Source: Pseudomonadota bacterium
GTDB lineage: Bacteria; Pseudomonadota; Gammaproteobacteria; Burkholderiales; Burkholderiaceae_C
Assembly: GCA_021816585.1 (NCBI GenBank)
Contig: JAKAXL010000005.1
Coordinates: 52,135-116,134, forward strand
Direction: 5' to 3'
DNA length: 64,000 nucleotides
Made by a program: the position numbers and the translations under genes. The first letter of the stretch is position 1. Each line of letters begins with the position of its first letter. This document shows, piece after piece, positions 8,251 to 16,913 of this stretch. Under the pieces are notes generated by a model. It was not told where the DNA came from and did no database searches. It saw only the letters and a list, made by a program, of their open reading frames with translations.

Positions 8251-9819
8251 TCAGGCGGCCGCCGCGTCCTTCGCATCGAGCCCGAAATCCCGGGGATAGT
8301 GGTTCAGCGCCGACAGCACCGGATAGGGCGTCATGCCGCCCATCGCGCACAGGCTGCCGTGCAGCATGGTGTCGCACAGGTCGCGCAGCAGATGCACCTG
8401 CTGCGTGCGCTGCGCGGCGTCGGTCGCCGCGCCGATGCGGTCGATCACCTCGACTCCGCGCACCGATCCGATGCGGCACGGGGTGCACTTGCCGCAGGAC
8501 TCGATGGCGCAGAACTCCATCGCGTAGCGTGCCAGCGCGACCATGTCCGCGGTGTCGTCGTGCACGACGATGCCGCCATGGCCGACCACCGCGCCCACCG
8601 CGGCGTAGGCCTCGTAGTCCAGCGGCAGATCCCATTGCGACTCGGGCATGTAGGTGCCCAGCGGGCCGCCGACCTGCACCGCCTTGATCGGGCGTCCGCT
8701 GGCGCTGCCGCCGCCGAAGTCGTGGAGCAGTTCGCGCAGGGTCACGCCGAAGGCCAGTTCGACCAGCCCGGGACGCTTCACGTTGCCGGCGAGCTGGATC
8801 GGCAGCGTGCCGCGCGAGCGCCCCATGCCGTAGTCGCGATAGAAGGCCGCGCCGCGCGCCAGGATCAGCGGCACCGAGGCGAAGCTGATCACGTTGTTGA
8901 TCACCGTCGGCGCGCCGAACAGCCCGGCGATGGCCGGCAGCGGGGGCTTGGCGCGCACCACGCCGCGCTTGCCCTCCAGGCTTTCCAGCATCGCGGTTTC
9001 CTCGCCGCAGACGTAGGAGCCGGCGCCCAGGCGCGCCTCGAGCTCGAAGCCGCGCCCGGAGCCGAGGATGTCGGGGCCCAGAAAGCCGGCGTCGCGCGCC
9101 AGCCGGATCGCCTGCTGCATCGTCGCCATCGAATCCGGGTATTCGGAGCGGATGTAGACGAAGCCCCGGGTGGCGCCGGTGGCCAGCGCGGCGATGGTCA
9201 TGCCCTCGATGAGCATGAAGGGATCCCCCTCCATGGTCATGCGGTCGGAGTAGGTGCCGGAATCGCCTTCGTCGGCGTTGCACACCACGTACTTCTGCGG
9301 CGCCGCGGTGTTCAGCACGGTGCGCCACTTGATGGCCGTGGGGAACGCCGCGCCGCCGCGCCCGCGCAGCCCCGACTCCATCACCTGCTCGACCACCTGC
9401 GCCGGCTGCAGCGCCAGCGCCGCGCGCAGCCCCGCCCAGCCCTCGTGCGCCTCGTAGTCGGCCAGCGACAAGGGGTCGGTCACGCCCATGCGGGCGAAGC
9501 ACAGGCGCTGCTGGCGTGCCAGGTACTCGATCTTCTCGGTGGGACCGTGGCACAGCGCATGCGCGCCGCCGCTCAGCATCCCGGCATCGAGCAGCCCCGG
9601 CACGTCGCCGGGCCGCACCGGGCCGTAGGCGATGCGACCGCCCGCGGTGGCCACCTCCACCATCGGCTCCAGCCAGAACAGGCCGCGCGAGCCGTTGCGC
9701 ACCAGCTTGAGCGCCAGGCCGCGGCGCTCGCATTCGGCGAGCAGGGTCTGCGCGACCGCGTCGGCGCCCAGCGCGCGTGCCGCCGAATCGCGGGGAACAT
9801 AGACCGTCACGGAATTCAT
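8251..9819 (-). CDS. fdsB: NAD-linked formate dehydrogenase beta subunit FdsB (NuoF-like)
   Basis: FdsB carries FMN and a [4Fe-4S] cluster and reduces NAD+ with electrons from FdsA. The 522-aa protein begins with a thioredoxin-like NuoE-type extension (residues 1-110). The NuoF core follows, with the NAD/FMN-binding GRGGAAFPTAIKW and NADEGDSGTYSDR blocks and cluster ligands ESCGKCTPCRIG. The start codon overlaps the fdsG stop (ATGA, 9816-9819), which fixes it at 9819. It is homologous to the complex I flavoprotein subunit. The fused N-terminal domain is normal for FdsB. Confidence 0.95.
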   Translation of the reverse strand: MNSVTVYVPRDSAARALGADAVAQTLLAECERRGLALKLVRNGSRGLFWLEPMVEVATAGGRIAYGPVRPGDVPGLLDAGMLSGGAHALCHGPTEKIEYLARQQRLCFARMGVTDPLSLADYEAHEGWAGLRAALALQPAQVVEQVMESGLRGRGGAAFPTAIKWRTVLNTAAPQKYVVCNADEGDSGTYSDRMTMEGDPFMLIEGMTIAALATGATRGFVYIRSEYPDSMATMQQAIRLARDAGFLGPDILGSGRGFELEARLGAGSYVCGEETAMLESLEGKRGVVRAKPPLPAIAGLFGAPTVINNVISFASVPLILARGAAFYRDYGMGRSRGTLPIQLAGNVKRPGLVELAFGVTLRELLHDFGGGSASGRPIKAVQVGGPLGTYMPESQWDLPLDYEAYAAVGAVVGHGGIVVHDDTADMVALARYAMEFCAIESCGKCTPCRIGSVRGVEVIDRIGAATDAAQRTQQVHLLRDLCDTMLHGSLCAMGGMTPYPVLSALNHYPRDFGLDAKDAAAA

Positions 9820-10331
9820 CGCTGCCCGCCCTCCAGTCCGCTCAGCAAGGTGTCCAGTCGCGCCGGGTCGACGCGCGCATGCAGCGCGCCGTCCACCGTC
9901 AGCGCCGGCGACGCCGCGCACAGCCCCAGGCAGTACACCGGCTCGACCTGCAACTGCCCGTCGGCGCTGCGACAGCCGTGGCCGTTCGCGCCCCGTACGT
10001 CGCAGCCCGTGCGCTCGACGGCGCGGCGGTACAGCGCATCCGCCCCCATCGACTTGCACGATTCGGCCCGGCACACCTGCACCACGTGGCGCGCCGGGGC
10101 CTCGGTGCGGAAGTGGTGGTAGTAGCTGACGACCCCGTGCACCTCGGCGCGCGACAGGTTCAGTCCCCTGGCGATCTGCGGCAACACGTCGCCGGGGATG
10201 TAACCGAGGGTGTCCTGGATCTCGTGCAGGATCGGCAACAGCGGGCCGGGCTGGTCGGCCCAGCGCGCCAGTGCGCGGGCAACGACTTCGCCTGCGTCCG
10301 GGTGCTCTGCGCCTTGCGGGGTTTCGCGCAT
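9816..10331 (-). CDS. fdsG: NAD-linked formate dehydrogenase gamma subunit FdsG (NuoE-like)
   Basis: The 171-aa protein is the [2Fe-2S] thioredoxin-like subunit, related to NuoE. Helical residues 20-70 (LLPILHEIQDTLGYIP) are followed by the cluster ligands CRAESC and CLGLC. It is the first gene of the fds operon. GGAGA stands about 5 bp before the ATG. It lies divergent from the regulator at 10504 with a shared control region. Confidence 0.95.
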   Translation of the reverse strand: MRETPQGAEHPDAGEVVARALARWADQPGPLLPILHEIQDTLGYIPGDVLPQIARGLNLSRAEVHGVVSYYHHFRTEAPARHVVQVCRAESCKSMGADALYRRAVERTGCDVRGANGHGCRSADGQLQVEPVYCLGLCAASPALTVDGALHARVDPARLDTLLSGLEGGQR

Positions 10332-10420
10332 GATGTCTCCGTGCGGTGAAGCGGGAACGATCGGGCGGGGAGCGCAGCGGTGATCGCCGCCGAATCCCCG
10401 CCAGCGTTTCTACTCAGTCC

Positions 10421-10449
10421 ACTTTAGGATCCTCGAATGCGATGCGCAA
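10421..10449 (-). promoter_or_regulatory. Candidate sigma70 promoter of the fds operon
   Basis: On the minus strand TTGCGC (10449-10444) and TAAAGT (10426-10421) are 17 bp apart. That gives a leader of about 80 nt to the fdsG start. Seen directly in the sequence; promoter function is inferred. Confidence 0.4.
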
Positions 10450-10470
10450 TATGCTTTGGCCGCCGCACCC

Positions 10471-10492
10471 CATAAGCAACCGGACTCATAAG
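10471..10492. promoter_or_regulatory. CATAAG direct repeat in the fdsG/regulator control region
   Basis: CATAAG occurs at 10471-10476 and 10487-10492, a 16-bp period. It lies just before the regulator's ATG (10504) and upstream of the predicted fds -35 element. The position suits binding by the divergently encoded ModE-like regulator, either to activate fdsG or to repress itself. No binding data are implied. Confidence 0.35.
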
Positions 10493-10503
10493 GCAAAACC
10501 CCT

Positions 10504-11658
10504 ATGTTTGAGGTCACGATCGAACCTCGCTGGTCGCTGCGCCTGGACAACGGAGAAGCGCTGTCCGAGCGCACCATCGCGTTGTTGTGCGCGGTGGCCG
10601 AGCACGGCAGCTTGTTGCGTGCGTGCGCCGCGGTGGGGGTGTCGTATCGCCACGCCTGGGCCCTGATCCGCGACGGCGAGGCGCTGCTGGGAATGCCCTT
10701 GCTGCTGATGGAGCGCGGCAAGGGCTCGCGCCTGAGTCCGCTGTCGGAGCGCCTGGTATGGGCCGATCGCCGCGTCGCCGCGCGGCTGTCGCCGACGCTG
10801 GATTCGCTGGCCTCCGAGCTCGAGGCCGAGATCGGGCGCGTGCAGCACGAGCATGAGCAGCCGCTGCGCATACGCGCCAGCCACGGCTTCGCGGTGGAGG
10901 CGCTGCACCACCGTCTCAACCGCGCCGGAGTGCTCAACGAGCTGCGCTACTGCAGCAGCGTCGACGCCGTGGCGTCGCTGGCGCTGGGCAATTGCGAACT
11001 GGCGGGCTTCCACATCCCCGGCGGCGAATTCGAGCGCGCCGCGCTCGATCACTACCGGCCGTGGCTGCAACCCGACTCGCAGCGCGCCATCGGGCTGGCC
11101 ACGCGCCGCGTCGGGCTGATCGTGGCGCGCGGCGATCCGAAGAAGATCTACGGTATCGAGGACCTGGCGCGCGCCGAGCTGCGCTTCATCAACCGGCAGC
11201 CCGGATCGGGCACGCGCTTCCTGCTGGACCTGCTGCTGCGGCGCGCCGGCATCGAGCCGGCCCAGGTCAACGGCTACGAGCAATGCGAACTCACGCACGC
11301 CGCGGTGGCCGCCTACGTGGCCAGCGACATGGCCGACGTGGGGTTCGGCGTGGAAACCCCGGCGCGGCGCTTCAACCTCGATTTCGTGCCGATGCACACC
11401 GAGCGCTACTTCCTGCTGTGCCACGAACGCAAGCTGTCGGACCCGGCGCTGCGGCAGATGCTGCAGACCCTGCGCGAAGCGGACTTCCGCGCCGAGGTCG
11501 ACCGCCTGCCCGGGTACCAGGCCGACAACTGCGGACGCGTGTTCGAACTCGACGAGGCCTTCCCCGCGCTGCGCGTGCAGGCCTCGCCGGAAGCCTCCAT
11601 GCAGCGCAGGCCGCGCCCGCGTGGCGGCCGGGTGCGGAACAACCCGCAAGGCACATAA
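10504..11658 (+). CDS. ModE-like HTH plus PBP-like domain regulator, probable FdsR-type regulator of formate dehydrogenase
   Basis: The 384-aa protein has an N-terminal ModE-type winged helix (RTIALLCAVAEHGSLLRACAAVGVSYRHAWALI, residues 21-58). A periplasmic-binding-protein-like domain follows from about residue 115 to 345, with FINRQPGSGTRFLLD and ADVGFGVETPA motifs of the PF12727 family. This is a one-component sensor layout: the PBP-like domain probably binds a small anion such as molybdate or formate. It is transcribed divergently from fdsG, the position of FdsR-type regulators of NAD-linked formate dehydrogenase operons. The last 40 residues are basic and disordered. Family is clear, ligand unknown. 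Confidence 0.8.
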   Translation: MFEVTIEPRWSLRLDNGEALSERTIALLCAVAEHGSLLRACAAVGVSYRHAWALIRDGEALLGMPLLLMERGKGSRLSPLSERLVWADRRVAARLSPTLDSLASELEAEIGRVQHEHEQPLRIRASHGFAVEALHHRLNRAGVLNELRYCSSVDAVASLALGNCELAGFHIPGGEFERAALDHYRPWLQPDSQRAIGLATRRVGLIVARGDPKKIYGIEDLARAELRFINRQPGSGTRFLLDLLLRRAGIEPAQVNGYEQCELTHAAVAAYVASDMADVGFGVETPARRFNLDFVPMHTERYFLLCHERKLSDPALRQMLQTLREADFRAEVDRLPGYQADNCGRVFELDEAFPALRVQASPEASMQRRPRPRGGRVRNNPQGT

Positions 11659-11799
11659 CTTGTTTCTGTGGCAACATCCGGAAGCATCGACGACGTCGCG
11701 CCCCATGCAGCCGCGACGCGCAGCCAACGCTCGGGGAGGGCAGCAGCATGCAAAGCCGGTCGCCATGGCTGCCGCTGATCGCGCGGCAGCTTCGTAGCC

Positions 11800-11820
11800 G
11801 CACGCACGGTTCGTGCGTGC
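11800..11820 (+). promoter_or_regulatory. Perfect 8-bp hairpin in the leader of the LysR gene
   Basis: GCACGCAC (11800-11807) and GTGCGTGC (11813-11820) form a perfect stem with a 5-nt GGTTC loop, ending 21 bp before the GTG start at 11842. There is no T-tract, so it is not a simple terminator for the upstream gene. It could be an operator or a leader structure. Confidence 0.35.
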
Positions 11821-11841
11821 CCGCATGAGCCGGGATCCACG

Positions 11842-12822
11842 GTGCTCTCGCGCAAGTACCGCTACCTGATCGCGCTGGCGCAGGAGCGCCACTTCGGCCG
11901 CGCCGCCGCCGCCTGCCACATCTCGCCGTCCACGCTGTCGGCGGCGATCCGCGACCTCGAGCAGGAACTCGGCGTGGCCATCGTCGAGCGCGGGCAGAGT
12001 TTCGCCGGGCTCACCGGCGAGGGCATGGCGGTGCTCGACTACGCGCGCCGCATGGCGGCGGTGGAGGCGGATTTCCGCCTCCACCTGAGCAAGCTCACCG
12101 GCGGACTCGACGGACGTCTGCGCCTGGGCGTCATCCCGACCGCGCTGTCGGTCGTGGCCGGGCTGTCGGCGCAACTGCATCGGCGCAACCGCACGCTGAC
12201 CCTGGAGATCCTTTCGCTGACCACCGATGCCATCGTGCGCGGTGTGCAGACTTTCGAGCTCGACGGCGGAATCGTCTACACCGAGTCGAGCAAGATCGAC
12301 GGCATGGACTACCTGCCGGTGTGGAACGAGCGACATGTGCTGATCGCCGGCCATCGCACGAGTGCCTGCGCGCGCGACAGCCTGAGCTGGACCGAGGCCG
12401 GCCAGCAGCCGCTGTGCCTGCTCACCCAGGACATGCAGAACCGCAAGACCATCAACCGCGTGTTCGATGGTCTCGGACTGTGCCCGCAGCCGGGGCTGGA
12501 GACCAATTCGATCGTCAGCCTGCTGTCGCACGTCGCCAGCGGCGACTGGTGCACCATCCTCCCGCTGAGCGTGCTCGACGTCGTCGGCGTGCCGCGCGGA
12601 GTCAGGGTGCTGCGCCTGGTCGAACCCGAGGTGGCGTGGGAAACCGGCCTCATCACGCTGGCGCGCAATCCGCAGCCGGTCTGCGTCGAACTGCTGCGCG
12701 ACGCCGCCACCCAGGTCGTGCAGGCGGCGCAGCTTCGCGAGGCGCTGCCGCCGGGCGTGGCGGCGCTGCCCGCGGCCTTCGAGCGCGCGCACGCTCGTCC
12801 GGCACGCCGCGCGCCGGGCTGA
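11842..12822 (+). CDS. LysR-family transcriptional regulator
   Basis: The 326-aa protein starts with GTG. It has the LysR helix-turn-helix at residues 1-60 (LIALAQERHFGRAAAACHIS, PSTLSAAIRDLEQELG) and a substrate-binding domain from residue 90 (GRLRLGVIPTALSVVAGLSAQL). It lies between the fds regulator and the antiporter-family gene at 13059, all on the plus strand. It may therefore control the carrier, the fds operon, or both. The tail after about residue 300 is low complexity. The effector cannot be deduced. Confidence 0.85.
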   Translation: MLSRKYRYLIALAQERHFGRAAAACHISPSTLSAAIRDLEQELGVAIVERGQSFAGLTGEGMAVLDYARRMAAVEADFRLHLSKLTGGLDGRLRLGVIPTALSVVAGLSAQLHRRNRTLTLEILSLTTDAIVRGVQTFELDGGIVYTESSKIDGMDYLPVWNERHVLIAGHRTSACARDSLSWTEAGQQPLCLLTQDMQNRKTINRVFDGLGLCPQPGLETNSIVSLLSHVASGDWCTILPLSVLDVVGVPRGVRVLRLVEPEVAWETGLITLARNPQPVCVELLRDAATQVVQAAQLREALPPGVAALPAAFERAHARPARRAPG

Positions 12823-12926
12823 ACGGCCCCCCCCTGCGAGTTCCCGCGCCGCGCACGGCGCGCCGATGCTGCACCACGGCATGGACCTCGCCACGCGGGC
12901 GCATGCACCGAAAGCGAACGGGCATT

Positions 12927-12938
12927 CGAAATTTTTCG
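12927..12938. promoter_or_regulatory. Palindrome CGAAA-TT-TTTCG upstream of the antiporter-family gene
   Basis: A 12-bp inverted repeat in a locally AT-rich stretch, followed by TATAAA at 12985-12990, all before the ATG at 13059. It is a candidate operator for the preceding LysR protein. Positional inference only. Confidence 0.3.
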
Positions 12939-13058
12939 CTACCAGTTGTACCGAAAACTCTGGAAACGCGCACACCCATCCGGTTATAAAGACCCGCGAG
13001 GCCGGACCCGTGCAACCCGGCCCCGTCGCATACACAAAATCAGCCCTGAGGAGACGAA

Positions 13059-14693
13059 ATGTCTGAGGCTCTCACCCCAAGCATGGCAGGCCCCGGCCTG
13101 CTCGACCGAGCGCGCATCGTCGCCGGTCCCCGCTTCAACCGATGGCTGGTGCCCCCCGCGGCGCTGGCGATCCACCTGTGCATCGGCATGGCCTATGGCT
13201 TTTCCGTGTTCTGGCTGCCGATGAGCAAGCTGCTCGAAGGCCCCGGCGCCACCTGCACGGGGGCCGGAGTCGGCACCCTGATGTTCTCGTCCAGCTGCAA
13301 CTGGAGCGTGCCGCTGGTCACCTCCACCTTCGAGATGTTCATTGCGGTGCTCGGCCTGGCCGCGGCGCTGTGGGGCGGCTGGCTCGAGCACGCCGGCCCG
13401 CGCAAGGCCGGCTTCATCGCCGCGCTGTGCTGGGGCGGCGGCATGGTGGTCGGCGGCATCGGCGTGCAGATGCACCAGCTGTGGCTGCTGTGGCTGGGCT
13501 GCGGAATCATCGGCGGCGTCGGCCAGGGGCTGGGCTACATCACGCCGGTCTCGACCCTGATCAAGTGGTTTCCCGACCGCCGCGGCATGGCCACCGGCAT
13601 GGCCATCATGGGCTACGGCGGCGGCGCGATGATCGGCGCGCCGATCGCGGTGGCGCTGATGAAGCACTACGGCGGCGGCAGCGCACCGGCGGGTGTGGCG
13701 GCCACGCTGATCACGATGGGCATCCTGTACGTCATCGTCATGTCCCTCGGCGCCTTCGGCATGCGCGTGCCGCCGAGCGGCTGGAAGCCCGAGGGCTGGA
13801 CCGAGCCCGCCTCCGCCAAGGCGATGGTCACGAGCCGCCACGTGCACCTGGACGTGGCGTGGAAGACCCCGCAGTTCTGGCTGATCTGGGGCGTGCTGTT
13901 CCTCAACGTCACCGCCGGAATCGGCGTCATCTCGATGGCCAGCCCGATGCTGCAGGACGTGTTCGGCGGCCACCTCATCGGGCTCGACTCGGTGACCACG
14001 CTGAGCACGGCGCAGAAGGCCGCGATCGCCGCGTCGGCCGCCGGGCTCGTGGGCCTGATCAGCCTGTTCAACAGCCTCGGGCGCTTCTTCTGGGCCAGCA
14101 TCTCCGACCACATCGGTCGCAAGATGACCTACATGCTGTTCTTCATCATCGGCATCGTCATGTACATCAGCCTGCCGACCCTCGGGCACCTCGGCATGGC
14201 CGGCGCCTTCGTGGTGGCGATCTGCGTGATCCTGTCGATGTACGGCGGCGGCTTCTCCACCGTGCCGGCCTACCTCGCCGACATCTTCGGCACGCAGATG
14301 GTGGGGGCCATCCACGGCCGCCTGCTCACCGCGTGGTCGGCCGCCGGCATCGTCGGTCCCTACCTGATCGCGCACCTGCGCCAGGCGCAGATCAACGCGG
14401 GGGTTGCCCACAACCTGGTCTACGACCGCACGCTGTACACGCTGTCGGCGCTGCTGCTGGCCGGGCTGGTGCTCAACATGATGGTGCGCCCGGTGCACGA
14501 GAAGCACCACATGGACGAGGAGCGCCTGGCCCGCGAACGTGCGCTGCAGCACGAGAAGCACGGCGGCGAGCACGCCCACACCTCCGCGCGGGGCAGCTTC
14601 GGCGCGCTCGGCGTGGTGTCGTGGCTGGCCATCGGCATCCCCTTCCTGATCGGCGTGTTCATCGCGCTGCAGAAGGCGGCCGCGCTGTTCTGA
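13059..14693 (+). CDS. MFS carrier of the oxalate/formate antiporter (OFA) family
   Basis: The 544-aa protein has about 12 hydrophobic segments with the OFA hallmark WFPDRRGMATGMAIMGYGGGAMIGAP (given here as landmarks around residues 170-195) and LYMLFFIIGI-type helices in the second half. OxlT of Oxalobacter exchanges oxalate for formate. Relatives carry pyruvate and other monocarboxylates. It is longer than OxlT (about 418 aa) through a hydrophilic loop and a charged C-terminal extension with EKHHMDEERLARERA. GAGGAG lies 5 bp before the ATG. Its place beside the formate dehydrogenase operon supports formate, oxalate or a related anion as substrate. No oxalyl-CoA decarboxylase or formyl-CoA transferase is in the window. 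Confidence 0.8.
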   Translation: MSEALTPSMAGPGLLDRARIVAGPRFNRWLVPPAALAIHLCIGMAYGFSVFWLPMSKLLEGPGATCTGAGVGTLMFSSSCNWSVPLVTSTFEMFIAVLGLAAALWGGWLEHAGPRKAGFIAALCWGGGMVVGGIGVQMHQLWLLWLGCGIIGGVGQGLGYITPVSTLIKWFPDRRGMATGMAIMGYGGGAMIGAPIAVALMKHYGGGSAPAGVAATLITMGILYVIVMSLGAFGMRVPPSGWKPEGWTEPASAKAMVTSRHVHLDVAWKTPQFWLIWGVLFLNVTAGIGVISMASPMLQDVFGGHLIGLDSVTTLSTAQKAAIAASAAGLVGLISLFNSLGRFFWASISDHIGRKMTYMLFFIIGIVMYISLPTLGHLGMAGAFVVAICVILSMYGGGFSTVPAYLADIFGTQMVGAIHGRLLTAWSAAGIVGPYLIAHLRQAQINAGVAHNLVYDRTLYTLSALLLAGLVLNMMVRPVHEKHHMDEERLARERALQHEKHGGEHAHTSARGSFGALGVVSWLAIGIPFLIGVFIALQKAAALF

Positions 14694-14741
14694 TGCCATC
14701 GGGGCCGGGCGGCGCCCGGCCCGTCGTCGCCGCACAGGCAG

Positions 14742-14772
14742 CGGCCGGCCCCCTCGGGGTCGGCCGTTTTTT
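14742..14772 (+). terminator. Rho-independent terminator after the antiporter-family gene
   Basis: CGGCCGGCCCC (14742-14752) pairs with GGGGTCGGCCG (14756-14766), one G-T wobble and loop CTC, followed by six T. This is an 11-bp GC-rich stem with a T-tract in the convergent gap before the chemoreceptor gene. Confidence 0.9.
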
Positions 14773-14776
14773 CATG

Positions 14777-16675
14777 TCATGGGAAGCCGACGCGCAGATT
14801 GCCCCACTGGCGCGAACCGACGTGGATCGGCACGTCGAGCTCGCGCAGGATCTCGCCGGTGTCGCGGGCGTAGATCATCAGGTGGATGGGCTTGCCGTTG
14901 TGGGCCGCCTCGAGGCCGGCGGCGTCGTTGAAGATGCGCATCGCGCGGTTGCCGATCAGGTCCTTCTGCGGGTCGCCGGTCAGCGGCTTGTCGTAGATGG
15001 TGTTGTGGGTCGGCGTATAGCCGTTGCGGTCGACCGCGAAGGCGAAGCGCAGCACCGGGCTGCGCCCCAGCGTGCGGTCGAGCAGCGGCTGCACGCGCTG
15101 CTTGAACAGCGCGCTGGCGCGCGTGCGGAACTTCGGCGGCTGCGAGCCGGGGATCGGCACGTACTGCTCGTCGAACAGTGCGTCCTCGGTGATCAGGCCC
15201 TCGGCCAGCGCCTGGCTCAGCGCCTCGCCGATCTCCACCGCGCCGTCGAGCGCGGCGCGCGACGCGACGCTCAGGTCCGAACCGGTGTCGAAATCCAGGT
15301 TCATCTCGAGCAGCACCTTGTTCTCGTTCAGGGTCTCCAGCAACTGCGCGGAGATCTCTTCCGCTCCCTGGATGCCTTCCTCGTTGGCCTGCCGGATGCC
15401 GGCCGACATCTGCTCGAAACTCGACGACAGCTCGCCGATGGCCTGCAGCGCCGACTGTCCCAGTCGGGTGATCTCGTCGAACACCTGCTGGTTCTCGCCG
15501 ATGCCCTCGCGGATCTCGGCGAAACCCTGCAGCACCCCGCCCATCTGGCCCGAGCTGCGCTCGACCGCCTCGCCCAGCGTGCGCGAGGCCTGGTGCGCCA
15601 CGGAGACCGATTCCTGGATGGCCTCGATCGACTCTCCGGCGCTGACCACCGTCTGCGCGGCCTTCGTCGCCAGTCGCCGCACCTCGTCGGCCACCACCGC
15701 GAAGCCCCGCCCGGCCTCGCCCGCACGCGCAGCCTCGATGGCGGCGTTGAGCGCCAGCAGGTTGGTCTGTCCCGCGATATCCTGGATCACGTGCAGCACC
15801 CGGGTGATGCCCTTGGCGTGCTCGTGGATGCGGTCGAGGTGCTCGCCGTTGCGAGCGCTCTGCTCGGTCAACGCCTGGAACTGCTCGCGCGCCGCGCCGA
15901 GATCGCGCTGGCGCGCCTCGGCGATGTGCACGACCGTCTGCGAGCGCTCGGCGGCGCGCGTGATGTTGGCCTCCATCGCCTGGTTCGCCTCGACCACGTG
16001 GCGTACCCGCTCGCCCACATGCCGGATCAGCTGGTCCTGCTCGACCTGGCGCTCCTTGAACACCTGCACCGAGCCCTTGGGCGAGAAGTAGCCGCGCGCC
16101 GCGGCCAGCCCGACCTTGGTCGAGCCGCGCTCCCAGGCCAGCGCCTTGTCTCGCAGGAACTCCAGGATCTCGCGCTGCGGGCCGTCGAATCGCGCGATCT
16201 GCTGCTCGCTGGCGAGCACCGGGCGTTGCAGCAGCGCGTGCACCAGCTGCTCGGCCTGCGCCGCGCCCGGCACCTCGTCCGCCGCCGGCGCCTGCGGCGC
16301 CAGGATCCCCCACGAGACATGGAAACCGGCGATGGCGCCCTGCTCGTCGCGCAGCGACTGCAGGTGCAGCAGCAGTTCGCCATCGTCCGCCGGGCTGCGC
16401 AGCTCGCAGCTGTCGCGCGCGCCGGTGGTGAGTTCGCGCAGCGCAGCCATGCACTCCATCGCATCCAGGCCCAGGGCTTCGATCCACGCCGTCAGCGCCG
16501 CGCCCTGCTCGACGCCCAGCGGCGCCAGCCGGCCCGCAGCGGCCGGGTTCAGGTAGGCAATGCGACTGCCGCTCGCGGCGCCGTTGGCTTCGACCAGCAT
16601 TTCGCAGGTCGGAACCGGCGCGAGGACCTGGCGCAGCACATGCAGGGCAGCTGGATGGAGCGTGGACGTGGCCAT
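14777..16675 (-). CDS. Soluble methyl-accepting chemotaxis protein with C-terminal sensor-like domain
   Basis: The 632-aa protein has no membrane segment or signal peptide. An N-terminal PAS-like region (residues 1-135) is followed by a long helical MCP signalling domain. Its hairpin tip ([24 protein letters not shown]) is near residues 290-315. A C-terminal region of about 130 residues carries [19 protein letters not shown] and [28 protein letters not shown], a block recurrent in cytosolic MCPs and probably a ligand-binding module. Such receptors feed CheA from inside the cell. Start 16675 (MATSTLHP) is chosen because upstream codons give arginine/proline-rich sequence with no domain. No che genes are nearby, so it is an orphan receptor here. 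Confidence 0.85.
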   Translation of the reverse strand: MATSTLHPAALHVLRQVLAPVPTCEMLVEANGAASGSRIAYLNPAAAGRLAPLGVEQGAALTAWIEALGLDAMECMAALRELTTGARDSCELRSPADDGELLLHLQSLRDEQGAIAGFHVSWGILAPQAPAADEVPGAAQAEQLVHALLQRPVLASEQQIARFDGPQREILEFLRDKALAWERGSTKVGLAAARGYFSPKGSVQVFKERQVEQDQLIRHVGERVRHVVEANQAMEANITRAAERSQTVVHIAEARQRDLGAAREQFQALTEQSARNGEHLDRIHEHAKGITRVLHVIQDIAGQTNLLALNAAIEAARAGEAGRGFAVVADEVRRLATKAAQTVVSAGESIEAIQESVSVAHQASRTLGEAVERSSGQMGGVLQGFAEIREGIGENQQVFDEITRLGQSALQAIGELSSSFEQMSAGIRQANEEGIQGAEEISAQLLETLNENKVLLEMNLDFDTGSDLSVASRAALDGAVEIGEALSQALAEGLITEDALFDEQYVPIPGSQPPKFRTRASALFKQRVQPLLDRTLGRSPVLRFAFAVDRNGYTPTHNTIYDKPLTGDPQKDLIGNRAMRIFNDAAGLEAAHNGKPIHLMIYARDTGEILRELDVPIHVGSRQWGNLRVGFP

Positions 16676-16705
16676 GGGATACGCGAAGGATCGTGATGGT
16701 TCGCT

Positions 16706-16749
16706 GCCTGCCCGAAGCGGCACGGCCTGCCGTGCCGCCTCGGGCAGGC
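16706..16749. promoter_or_regulatory. Large hairpin between the GGDEF-EAL gene and the chemoreceptor gene
   Basis: GCCTGCCCGA (16706-16715) pairs with TCGGGCAGGC (16740-16749). After one A/C mismatch, GCGGCACGG (16717-16725) pairs with CCGTGCCGC (16730-16738), with loop CCTG. That is 19 paired bases. No T-tract follows on the minus strand, so it may act as an mRNA end or leader structure rather than a strong intrinsic terminator. Confidence 0.55.
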
Positions 16750-16913
16750 GCCAGGGTATCGCATCGAGCTGCGGACCGGCAGCCGGGCCGACCCGGAGGC
16801 GCCGGGGACGCGGCATCGATGCGAAGCTCCCGGCCTGATGTGACGGCACGCGCGAGGCGAACTTGAGCGTCCGCCCGGCATCCCCCGCGGGGAGACCGCG
16901 CCCGCTCGGCGCC

